Part shown: piece by piece, positions 1 through 5,732 of the stretch
Layout: every line of letters begins with the position of its first letter
Position numbering within the stretch: position 1 is the first letter of the stretch
NCBI GenBank assembly: GCA_016936035.1
Contig: JAFGPU010000205.1
Location: 1 to 10,737, forward strand
DNA length: 10,737 nucleotides
DNA from: Acidimicrobiales bacterium
GTDB taxonomy: Bacteria > Actinomycetota > Acidimicrobiia > Acidimicrobiales > VFJN01
Reading direction: 5' to 3'
Translations under genes and position numbers: made by a program
The notes under the pieces: model-generated
Database searches by the model: none
Seen by the model: only the letters and a program-made list of their open reading frames with translations
What the model was told of the DNA's origin: nothing

Positions 1-470
1 AGCGGGGTGGGGGTGTTGCGCATCCAGAACCCACCGGTGACGTCCTCGTCCCAGACGAACACCATGCCCCGGTAACCACCCAGGTCGGTGACCTCCATCA
101 GGCCACGCTGGCGCTGCTCCGAGGTGGTGGCGACCAGCAGGCAGCACCCGGTGACCGTGCCGTCCGCCGCGCTGATCGAGGCCGCCACCTCGCCCACCCC
201 CGGCAGCCCGTGACGTTCGTCGGGACCGGGCGGATCGGACAGCCCCGCACCCGTGGCCGCCGGCGCGCCCCCGGACACCGAGGCCAGCTCGTCGAGGGTC
301 AGGGGCTCGGCCGGCGGGCCGTCGGCCGTCGCCTCGGGTGGCGCATCCCCCGGTCGGTCCGCGTCGTCGCCGCACGCCCCGAGCAGCGCCCCGAGGGCCA
401 GCGTCACAACCGTCGCGACAACCGCGACAACACGGGAGACCGAAAGGCGGCTGCGGGAAACCTGTCGCAC
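1..470 (-). CDS. DUF192 family lipoprotein, N-terminal part (runs off the left edge)
   Basis: The reading frame is open from a GTG at 470 to the window edge, giving 156 full codons plus a partial Leu codon. The N-terminus has an Arg-rich n-region, a hydrophobic segment (residues about 14-30) and a lipobox LLGAC, so Cys33 should be lipidated and the protein anchored outside the membrane. A low-complexity Asp/Pro/Ala/Gly linker follows. Then come the DUF192 (COG1430) signatures: RGLM at 122-125, GMVFVW at 135-140 and FWMRNT at 148-153, with the family's usual Pro-Leu just reaching the edge. DUF192 proteins are small, secreted or periplasmic and of unknown biochemical function. The GTG start is chosen because it sits just before the signal peptide and no closer ATG exists; no clear Shine-Dalgarno is seen. 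It lies 172 bp downstream of panB on the same strand, so co-transcription is possible but not shown. Confidence 0.82.
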   Translation of the reverse strand, partial: MRQVSRSRLSVSRVVAVVATVVTLALGALLGACGDDADRPGDAPPEATADGPPAEPLTLDELASVSGGAPAATGAGLSDPPGPDERHGLPGVGEVAASISAADGTVTGCCLLVATTSEQRQRGLMEVTDLGGYRGMVFVWDEDVTGGFWMRNTPTP

Positions 471-476
471 CCGAGG

Positions 477-482
477 ATCTTC
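477..482 (-). promoter_or_regulatory. Possible -10 hexamer for the DUF192 lipoprotein (leaderless type)
   Basis: GAAGAT on the minus strand ends 6 bases before the GTG at 470. It has the A at position 2 and T at position 6 that matter most in a -10 element. That spacing would start the transcript at the GTG itself. No -35 is evident. Support comes mainly from the same spacing upstream of other genes in this window. Confidence 0.25.
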
Positions 483-642
483 GCACCGTCCGAGGCAGCC
501 GGAGGCACGGGCGCCCGACGGACCGCCCGGCCCTCGGTGCGCCACACGTCAGCGGCGGGTTCAGCCCTGTGCGGGGGCGCCCGGAGCACCGCGTCGCGCC
601 ACCGCCGCCAGGACCCCCGGTGTGCGACAGGTCGACCGCGGG

Positions 643-1521
643 TCAGCCCGGCGCAGGGGCGCCGTACAGGCTGAGGCTCTCGGCCTCCTCGGCCGACAGG
701 TGGTACGCCTCGTCGTCGGCGGGGAAGCGCCGGGCGCGGACGTCGTCCGCGAAGGCGCGCATCGCCTCGGTCGACGCCGTGCCCAGCTCGGCGTAGCGGC
801 GGGCGAACTTGGGCCGGATGCGCTCCTCGAGGCCCAGCACGTCGTGGTACACGAGCACCTGCCCGTCGGTGTCGCCACCGGCGCCGATGCCGATGGTGGG
901 CACGTCGACGGACTCGGTCACCATGCGGGCCACCTGGTCGGGCACGCCTTCGAGCACGATGGAGAAGCACCCGGCGGCGGCGAGCGCCTTGGCGTCGTCG
1001 CGCAGCGCCAGGGCGGCGTCGTGCTTGCGCCCCTGGACCTTGAACCCGCCCATCGCGTGCACCGACTGGGGCGTGAGGCCGAGGTGGCCCATGACGGGGA
1101 TCTCGGCGTCGACGATGGCCTCGATGACCGGCAGGCGCTTGCGGCCGCCCTCGAGCTTGACCGCCTGCGCGCCCGCCCGCACCAGGGTGGCAGCGTTGCG
1201 CACGGCGTCGCCGGCGCCGGTGTGGTAGCTCATCCAGGGCAGGTCGCCGACGACCAGCGGCGCCGGCCCCTCGGCGGTGGAGGCCCGCAGGCCCCGGTGC
1301 ACCGCGGCGGTGTGGTGGGCGATGTCGTCGATCGTCACCTGCAAGGTGTCGTCGTAGCCGAGCACCATCATCGCCAGCGAGTCGCCCACGAGGATGAGAT
1401 CGATGCCCGCCGCGTGCGCCTGGCGAGCGCCGGGCGCGTCGTAGGCGGTGATCATGACGAGCGGATCGGCACCGTCTCGCACCTTGGACGAGCGGATGCC
1501 GGGAACCGTGTGCGTGCGCAT
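643..1521 (-). CDS. panB: 3-methyl-2-oxobutanoate hydroxymethyltransferase (ketopantoate hydroxymethyltransferase)
   Basis: PanB makes ketopantoate from alpha-ketoisovalerate and 5,10-methylenetetrahydrofolate, the first committed step to pantothenate and CoA, in the cytoplasm. The 292-residue protein shows the family motifs in order: TAYD (25-28), VGDSLAMMVLGY (45-56), GDLPWMSY (92-99), VKLEGG (121-126), GHLGLTPQSVHAMGGF (145-160), LEGVP (190-194) and GIGAGGDTDGQVLVYHD (211-227). By comparison with E. coli PanB, Asp47, Asp93 and Glu124 should bind the metal and Glu191 should be the catalytic Glu. It is slightly longer than the usual 260-280 residues because of a C-terminal tail. The ATG at 1521 is supported by an AGGAGGG ribosome binding site 10 bases upstream. 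No panC or panD is nearby. It is divergent from a small CxxC protein gene and upstream of a DUF192 lipoprotein. Confidence 0.97.
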   Translation of the reverse strand: MRTHTVPGIRSSKVRDGADPLVMITAYDAPGARQAHAAGIDLILVGDSLAMMVLGYDDTLQVTIDDIAHHTAAVHRGLRASTAEGPAPLVVGDLPWMSYHTGAGDAVRNAATLVRAGAQAVKLEGGRKRLPVIEAIVDAEIPVMGHLGLTPQSVHAMGGFKVQGRKHDAALALRDDAKALAAAGCFSIVLEGVPDQVARMVTESVDVPTIGIGAGGDTDGQVLVYHDVLGLEERIRPKFARRYAELGTASTEAMRAFADDVRARRFPADDEAYHLSAEEAESLSLYGAPAPG

Positions 1522-1531
1522 GGGGGCACGT

Positions 1532-1538
1532 CCCTCCT
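1532..1538 (-). promoter_or_regulatory. Ribosome binding site of panB
   Basis: AGGAGGG on the minus strand, 10 bases before the panB ATG. It is the only strong Shine-Dalgarno sequence in the window, which makes panB the exception among genes that mostly lack one. Confidence 0.7.
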
Positions 1539-1578
1539 TCTCCGTCCAGCGCCTGGGTGGCTGCCGGCGGTGAGCCCG

Positions 1579-1584
1579 ACGATA
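1579..1584 (-). promoter_or_regulatory. Possible -10 element of panB
   Basis: TATCGT (form TAnnnT) on the minus strand. It would put the transcript start near 1572 and leave a leader of about 50 bases carrying the AGGAGGG site. A TTGAGG lies upstream (1603-1598) but only 13 bases away, too close for a normal -35. The plus-strand -10 of the divergent gene starts 10 bases further on. Confidence 0.35.
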
Positions 1585-1594
1585 GTGGCGTCGC

Positions 1595-1600
1595 TACCCT
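1595..1600 (+). promoter_or_regulatory. -10 element of the small CxxC protein gene (leaderless type)
   Basis: TACCCT ends 7 bases before the ATG at 1608, so the transcript would begin at or next to the start codon. The same extended string CGCTACCCTC occurs before the DUF5318 gene on the other strand (5402-5411). No convincing -35 is seen. There is no Shine-Dalgarno before this ATG, consistent with leaderless translation. Confidence 0.45.
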
Positions 1601-1607
1601 CAACGCC

Positions 1608-1847
1608 ATGGCGACATCCGCGCATTCCGGTGCCGGCCACGAGACCTGCGGGTCGTGCGGCGCACCGTCGGACGACACGGCGCCGGTGCGCCGTGTCTAC
1701 GTGACGCCCCAGCCGCCGGACCTCGCGGGCCCGGACGGCGGTGCCGGCGGTGCCGGCAGCGTGCCCGACCGCGTCGAGGTCATCGACGAGGTGGAGCACT
1801 GGTGCTTCCCGTGCCGCAGCCTGTACCCCCACCAGCCCGTCGACTGA
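1608..1847 (+). CDS. Small hypothetical protein with two CxxC pairs (zinc-ribbon-like)
   Basis: A 79-residue protein I cannot assign to a named family. It has CGSC at 14-17 and WCFPC at 65-69, the spacing of a four-Cys metal site of zinc-ribbon type. Between them are a short beta-like segment (RVYVTP, 29-34), a Gly/Ala/Pro-rich loop (35-51) and an acidic beta-like segment (RVEVIDEVEHW, 55-65). The frame stays open upstream to an ATG at 1557, but I start at 1608. A TACCCT box ends 7 bases before that ATG, and the extra 17 residues would overlap the panB promoter region. It is divergent from panB and convergent with the penicillin-binding protein. DUF5318, encoded further on, has the same general plan (CxxC near the middle, second CxxC before the C-terminus), but I see no clear sequence similarity. 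Metal binding is inferred. Confidence 0.72.
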   Translation: MATSAHSGAGHETCGSCGAPSDDTAPVRRVYVTPQPPDLAGPDGGAGGAGSVPDRVEVIDEVEHWCFPCRSLYPHQPVD

Positions 1848-1905
1848 CGGGTGCTGCCAGGCGGTGGTGAGAGGCTGGGTCCGAGTGGCTTCCGGGTGAG
1901 CACCT

Positions 1906-1915
1906 CTGTCGACAG
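1906..1915. repeat. 10-bp perfect palindrome CTGTCGACAG
   Basis: A perfect palindrome in the non-coding stretch after the small CxxC protein gene. It is followed directly by a short inverted repeat, CACCG-TT-CGGTG (1916-1927). It could be a protein-binding site or chance; nothing else supports a role. Confidence 0.3.
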
Positions 1916-1970
1916 CACCGTTCGGTGACCGTCAGGAGGGCTGGGTGCGACCACCGCCGCCACCCTCGCC

Positions 1971-2014
1971 TCTGGCGTCTCTCACAAGCACATGACCTGG
2001 TGAGAGACGCCAGA
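1971..2014. terminator. Perfect 15-bp stem-loop, likely bidirectional terminator
   Basis: Arms 1971-1985 and 2000-2014 are exact reverse complements (TCTGGCGTCTCTCAC and its complement) around a 14-base loop. The hairpin lies almost centrally between two convergent genes: 123 bp after the CxxC protein stop and 119 bp from the penicillin-binding protein stop. No T-run follows on either strand, so this would be a U-less hairpin terminator as proposed for high-GC actinobacteria. Alternatives are an operator for a dimeric regulator or a structured RNA. The inverted repeat is seen directly; its role is inferred from position. Confidence 0.6.
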
Positions 2015-2133
2015 ACGACCGACCACCGCCCACCGCCACCACCTCGCCGATTGAAACGCCCGCACGTGGCATACGAGCGCGCGGGGTCACGCCGGCGGGT
2101 CGACGCCCGGCCTGCGACGAACCGCCGCCGCGG

Positions 2134-4899
2134 CTAACCGCCGCCGCCACCGCCGTTACCGGGCGGGCCCGGGATCTCGATCGTGGTGTCGGTGGTTTGC
2201 GTGGTGCCGGTCGTGTCGCTGGTGTCGCTGGTGTCGGGCGTGGTCGTGGTGGTTGTCGTGTCGCGTGGGCGACCCGGCCGGCCGGGCACCGAGATGTCGG
2301 GAAGCGAGAAGTCCGGGCCCTTCGAGGTGGGCGGGATGCTGGTCGCCTGCTCCTCGGGGGTGAGCAGCTCGTTCTCGTTGATGATCACGCCCCCGTTGAT
2401 CTGCTCCTCGGTGGGTTCGACGAACTGGTCGTCCATGCCGGCCGTGGCGGCCTCCATGAACTTCTTCCAGATCTCGGCCGGGAACGAGCCGCCGGTGGCG
2501 GCACGCCCGTGCACCAGGCGCCCGTCCTCGTTCATCGGCCACAGGTTCTTCTCGACCTCGGGGGTCTCGGGATCGTCGTAGTCGTTGTGGGGGTAGCCCA
2601 TCCACACCACGGCGGTGAGCTTGGGGACGTAACCCGCGAACCAGGCGTTGCGGTTCTGCTGCGAGGTGCCCGTCTTGCCGGCGGCGTCCTTGCCCAGGTT
2701 GGCACTGGGCGCGGTGCCCCCCTCCTGGAGCACGGTCTGCAGCGCGTGGGTGACCAGGTCGGCGGTGGGCTCGCTGAGCACCCGTGACTCGGTGACCTGG
2801 CGCTGGTAGATGACGGAGCTCTCGCCGTCCTGGTTGACCTGCTCGACCCGGGTGATGATGTCGGGCTGGCGGTAGATGCCCCGGTTGGCGAAGGTCGAGT
2901 ACACGCCCGCCATCTCGAGGGGGGTGGTGTTGACCGTGCCGAGCACCATGGCCGGGCTGGTGTTCTCGTCCGGGATGTCGCCGTTCCACACCCCCATGCG
3001 CTCGGCGAGCGTGGCCACCTTCTGCGGACCGTCGAGCACCGACCTGCCGTCGCCGTCGGGGTCGACCCTCTCGAGGCCGAGGTCGACCATCAACTGGGCG
3101 TAGGCCGTGTTGGACGACTGGTTCGTCGCCCGGATCAGGTCCATGTTGCCCACGTCCTTGGTGTCGGAGTAGTTGCTCACCTTCCAGGGGTTGCCTTCGG
3201 GGTCCTGCAGCTCGGGCTGCGGGAAGAGCTTGGGGGTCTCGGCGTTGTAGCGGGACCGGAGCGAGTAGCCCTCCTCGAGTGCCTGGGCCAGCACGATGGG
3301 CTTGAAGGTCGAGCCGGGCTCGCGGCCGTCGGAGCCGTTGCCCCGCACCGCGTAGTTGGACTGGTTGCCGCCGTCGGGCGTGTAGGGGTGCCGGCTGCCC
3401 ACCATGGCGCGCACCAGGCCCTGGTCGTCGACGGCGACCATCGATGCCTCGGGATCTTCCTCGAGGTTGAGCGTCGAGGTCACCGCCTGCCAGGCGGCCC
3501 GCTGCATGTCGTAGTCGAGGGAGGTGTAGATGCGCAGCCCCCCGCTCTCGATGACCTCGTCGGTGAACCGCTTCTCGTCGATCTGCTTGAGCTCGGCCTT
3601 GATGTAGGGCCACAGGTAGTCGGTGCCGATGTAGTCCTGCTCGGACGCACCACGCAGGGTCTCGCTGACCTTGACCGAGTCGTAGGGCACGACACCGTCG
3701 GTGACCGCGCCGGCGTCGAGAACCTCGACCTCCTCGGGCGTGAGGTAGCCCTCCTCCTGCATGGCCACCAGCGTGACCTTGCGCCGGCGAGCGGCCTCCT
3801 CGGGGTGCTCGGTGGGATCGGCCAGCGCCGGGGCGCGGATGAGGCCCGCCAGCAGCGCCGCCTGCGCCGGGTTGGTGAGCTCGCGGACGTCGATGTTGAA
3901 GTAGGCCTGGCTGGCGGCGCCGATGCCGTAGGCGCCGCGACCGAAGAAGATCGTGTTGAGGTAGCCCTCGAGGATCTCGTCCTTGGACATCTGCTGCTCG
4001 AGCTTGACGCTGAGCACCGCTTCCTTGATCTTGCGGCTGATGCCGCCCTCGCGCGAAAGCTTGAAGGCGTTGAGCACGTACTGCTGGGTGATGGTGGAGC
4101 CACCCTGCTGGACGCTGCCGCTGCGCACGTTCTGGAACAGGGCGCGGGCGATGCCCATGGGGTTGAGGCCGTCGTGCTCGTAGAAGGCGCGGTCCTCGGT
4201 GGCCAGCACCGCCTGGATGACGACCTCGGGCACCTCGTCGAGGGGCACGTTGGTGCGGTTCTCGACGCCCTGCAACCGGGTCATGGCGTTGTCGGGCGCG
4301 CACTCGCCCTCGGCCACGTCGGCTGCGCAGATGTAGGACGACTGGGCCAGGTCGTCGAACTCGGGCAGCTCGGTCTGGGCGACGACCACGCCGACGCCGG
4401 CGAGCAACGCCAGCATGGCGAGGCCGATCAGGAAGAGGGGCCGCCGCCAGCGCCAGATGATGCTGCGCTTGCGTCCACCGTCGCCGGAGCTGCCGCGCCC
4501 GAAGAACGAACGTCCCGAGCCTTCGGGACGACCGGAGCCGCCCCCACGGCCTGCGGCGCCGCCGCGACCACCACCGCGACCACCACCACCGCCGCCGCGG
4601 CCGCCGCCGCCACCCCGGCCGCCGGGAGGACGGCCACCCGCGCCGGCACCGGCCCGCGTGCGCGCCGTCGCGCGCGTGGCCGTTGCGCGTGAAGCACCGG
4701 CGGGGGGTCGACGGGCCGGACGCGCAGCGCCGGCACCACCCGCGACGCGCCGTGGGCCCGCGGGTCGACCGGCACCTGCGCCGGCACCTGCGGGACGCCG
4801 GGCCCCGCGGGGGGTCGGCGGTCGGGCACCGTCTGCCGGTGCACGACGGGAGCGCGGGCGCGCATCGCCTGAACGGGTCTCGCGTGTCGGTCCAGCCAT
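2134..4899 (-). CDS. ponA: Bifunctional class A penicillin-binding protein (GT51 glycosyltransferase / transpeptidase)
   Basis: This membrane enzyme polymerises lipid II into glycan strands and cross-links the stem peptides outside the cell. From Met at 4899 it has 921 residues. An unusual cytoplasmic tail (1-150) rich in Arg, Gly, Ala and Pro comes first. One membrane helix follows (about 154-175). Next is the GT51 domain with EDRAFYEHDG (catalytic Glu235), GGSTITQQ and ILEGYLNTIFFGRGAYG. The transpeptidase domain has STFK (Ser530, Lys533), SSN (595-597) and KTGT (742-745). The C-terminus is Thr/Asp-rich and ends in six Gly. The frame extends to an ATG at 4980 (948 residues). I prefer 4899 because a promoter-like TTGTTC-N16-TACAGT lies just upstream and the extra 27 codons use many A/T third bases. 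DUF5318 lies directly upstream, the arrangement I recall around ponA1 (Rv0049-Rv0050) in Mycobacterium tuberculosis. Confidence 0.95.
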   Translation of the reverse strand: MAGPTRETRSGDARPRSRRAPADGARPPTPRGARRPAGAGAGAGRPAGPRRVAGGAGAARPARRPPAGASRATATRATARTRAGAGAGGRPPGGRGGGGGRGGGGGGRGGGRGGAAGRGGGSGRPEGSGRSFFGRGSSGDGGRKRSIIWRWRRPLFLIGLAMLALLAGVGVVVAQTELPEFDDLAQSSYICAADVAEGECAPDNAMTRLQGVENRTNVPLDEVPEVVIQAVLATEDRAFYEHDGLNPMGIARALFQNVRSGSVQQGGSTITQQYVLNAFKLSREGGISRKIKEAVLSVKLEQQMSKDEILEGYLNTIFFGRGAYGIGAASQAYFNIDVRELTNPAQAALLAGLIRAPALADPTEHPEEAARRRKVTLVAMQEEGYLTPEEVEVLDAGAVTDGVVPYDSVKVSETLRGASEQDYIGTDYLWPYIKAELKQIDEKRFTDEVIESGGLRIYTSLDYDMQRAAWQAVTSTLNLEEDPEASMVAVDDQGLVRAMVGSRHPYTPDGGNQSNYAVRGNGSDGREPGSTFKPIVLAQALEEGYSLRSRYNAETPKLFPQPELQDPEGNPWKVSNYSDTKDVGNMDLIRATNQSSNTAYAQLMVDLGLERVDPDGDGRSVLDGPQKVATLAERMGVWNGDIPDENTSPAMVLGTVNTTPLEMAGVYSTFANRGIYRQPDIITRVEQVNQDGESSVIYQRQVTESRVLSEPTADLVTHALQTVLQEGGTAPSANLGKDAAGKTGTSQQNRNAWFAGYVPKLTAVVWMGYPHNDYDDPETPEVEKNLWPMNEDGRLVHGRAATGGSFPAEIWKKFMEAATAGMDDQFVEPTEEQINGGVIINENELLTPEEQATSIPPTSKGPDFSLPDISVPGRPGRPRDTTTTTTTPDTSDTSDTTGTTQTTDTTIEIPGPPGNGGGGGG

Positions 4900-4910
4900 C
4901 CGAGACGGAA

Positions 4911-4938
4911 ACTGTACCGCTCGCCGCTCGCCGAACAA
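4911..4938 (-). promoter_or_regulatory. Possible promoter of the penicillin-binding protein gene
   Basis: On the minus strand, TTGTTC (4938-4933) and TACAGT (4916-4911) are separated by 16 bases. The -10 ends 11 bases before the ATG at 4899, predicting a very short leader. It lies inside the longer version of the reading frame, so it bears on which start is real. It would let the gene be expressed apart from DUF5318. Confidence 0.4.
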
Positions 4939-5002
4939 CGGCGGGTTCGGACGGGAGAGGTGATCGGGACGTGCGGCCATCAGGCCGGCAACGCCGGGAC
5001 GG

Positions 5003-5395
5003 TCACTCGCCGCCGACGTGGAACACCCGTGTGAGGTGGTTCCAGGCGCAGCCGGTGCACACCTCGACGACGTAGCACGCGACCTGGACGCGCCCCCGGG
5101 CCAGCTTCGCCATCTCGCGGGCCGACGTCACGCAACGACCGCCCGCGGGCAGCCGGGGCCCGAACGCGTAGGTCACGAGCGTGACGGGCTCCTCCTCGCA
5201 GATGGGGCACGGCTCGTTCGTGGCCGTGCCCGCACCGGCGGCCGCGCGGCGCAGCTCGGGGTGCGCGTCGCAGACATCGAGCCGAGACAGGCGGCCCTTG
5301 CGGTACTCGCGCACGACCGCCCGGCGCGTCAGCCGGTAGTCGACGACGCCGCTGCCGCCGTTCGCACCCCGGATCGCCTCCGGCCGGAAGCTCAT
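5003..5395 (-). CDS. DUF5318 family protein (zinc-ribbon-like, partner of the class A PBP)
   Basis: This 130-residue cytoplasmic-looking protein matches the actinobacterial DUF5318 pattern as I know it. It has VDYRLTRRAVVREYRKG (18-34), VCDAHPELRRAA (41-52), CPIC (63-66), VTYAFGPRLPAGGRC (74-88) and YVVEVCTGCAWNHL (108-121). The CPIC and CTGC pairs suggest a bound zinc. Function is unknown. The frame is open to an ATG at 5518, but I start at 5395: the conserved region begins soon after, the upstream part is low-complexity Arg/Gly/Pro, and a TACCCT box ends 8 bases before this ATG. Its stop is 22 bp from the longest possible start of the penicillin-binding protein, or 103 bp from the preferred one, so the two may share a transcript. 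The association implies a role in wall synthesis or its control, which is inference. Confidence 0.88.
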   Translation of the reverse strand: MSFRPEAIRGANGGSGVVDYRLTRRAVVREYRKGRLSRLDVCDAHPELRRAAAGAGTATNEPCPICEEEPVTLVTYAFGPRLPAGGRCVTSAREMAKLARGRVQVACYVVEVCTGCAWNHLTRVFHVGGE

Positions 5396-5403
5396 GGGCA
5401 GCG

Positions 5404-5409
5404 AGGGTA
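5404..5409 (-). promoter_or_regulatory. -10 element of the DUF5318 gene (leaderless type)
   Basis: TACCCT on the minus strand, ending 8 bases before the ATG at 5395. The surrounding CGCTACCCTC is identical to the string before the small CxxC protein gene at 1592-1601. No Shine-Dalgarno precedes the ATG. A -35 is not apparent. Confidence 0.45.
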
Positions 5410-5602
5410 GCGGCGCCCTCGGCCGACTGCCCCCGCGACGCCGGAACCGCATGCCCCCGCCCGGACCGCAGGGGCGGGCACCCGCCGCCACCACCGACCT
5501 GGACGGCCCGCGCCCCACCGGCTCACGCGTCCGGGCGTGCAGACCGTGGGCGCCTTAGCACGCGCGCACCCCCGACGGGGTGCAGGCCCGGCACCTCTGA
5601 GT

Positions 5603-5616
5603 TACTGTTCGGTCAG
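5603..5616 (+). promoter_or_regulatory. Possible promoter/operator of the radical SAM gene
   Basis: TACTGT (5603-5608) fits TAnnnT. It overlaps CTGTTCGGTCAG (5605-5616), an imperfect palindrome of the form CTG-nn-CG-nn-CAG, matching at 8 of 12 positions. The CGGTCAG half resembles operators of TetR-type repressors in actinobacteria, so repression by such a protein is conceivable. No tetR-like gene is in the window. The leader would be about 115 bases. Confidence 0.25.
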
Positions 5617-5642
5617 ATAGCTGGGGGCTGGGCCACCGAACA

Positions 5643-5657
5643 GGCGTCGTCGACGCC
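5643..5657. repeat. 15-base odd palindrome upstream of the radical SAM gene
   Basis: GGCGTCG and CGACGCC flank a single central T, giving seven perfect base-pair matches. As DNA it could be an operator; as RNA it would form only a short hairpin. It lies 75 bp before the start codon at 5733. In DNA this GC-rich, chance palindromes of this size are not very rare. Confidence 0.35.
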
Positions 5658-5732
5658 CTTCGCCGGCCACCTGGGGCACGTCAACGTCGGGGAGGACCCG
5701 GGCCCTCCCGGGCCTGGGTGTGGGGGTAGAGC

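Larger units (their letters stand above)
5396..5732. other. Non-coding divergent region between DUF5318 and the radical SAM gene
   Basis: This 337-bp stretch has no convincing gene; the frames that cross it are extensions of neighbours or shadows. At its left end is the DUF5318 -10 box. Around 5603-5616 it holds a TACTGT and an overlapping palindrome. From about 5617 it could form the leader of the radical SAM gene. That part has a 15-base odd palindrome (5643-5657) and a possible hairpin (GGGAGG 5690-5695 with CCTCCC 5704-5709, 8-base loop). I looked for cobalamin-riboswitch features because the downstream enzyme has a B12 domain; the region seems too short and I see no B12-box-like core. 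Confidence 0.6.

Noticed and set aside
253..1704. Long plus-strand open frame of 483 codons over panB and the lipoprotein gene
   Set aside because: It lies opposite panB, whose motifs are unmistakable, and its translation is low-complexity; such frames are common in GC-rich DNA.
2049..2057. GATTGAAAC, the typical 3' end of many CRISPR repeats
   Set aside because: It occurs once, with no second copy, no regular spacing and no cas gene nearby.
1925..2150. Small open frames on both strands in the gap between the CxxC protein and the penicillin-binding protein genes
   Set aside because: They are Arg/Pro/Gly-rich, run across the perfect hairpin, and have no ribosome binding site or promoter-like box.
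3388..4692. Long plus-strand open frame of 434 codons opposite the penicillin-binding protein
   Set aside because: It is antisense to conserved GT51 and transpeptidase coding sequence and shows no domain of its own.
5617..5732. Possible cobalamin riboswitch before the B12-type radical SAM gene
   Set aside because: The leader is only about 115 bases and I see no B12-box-like core or the expected multi-helix pattern.
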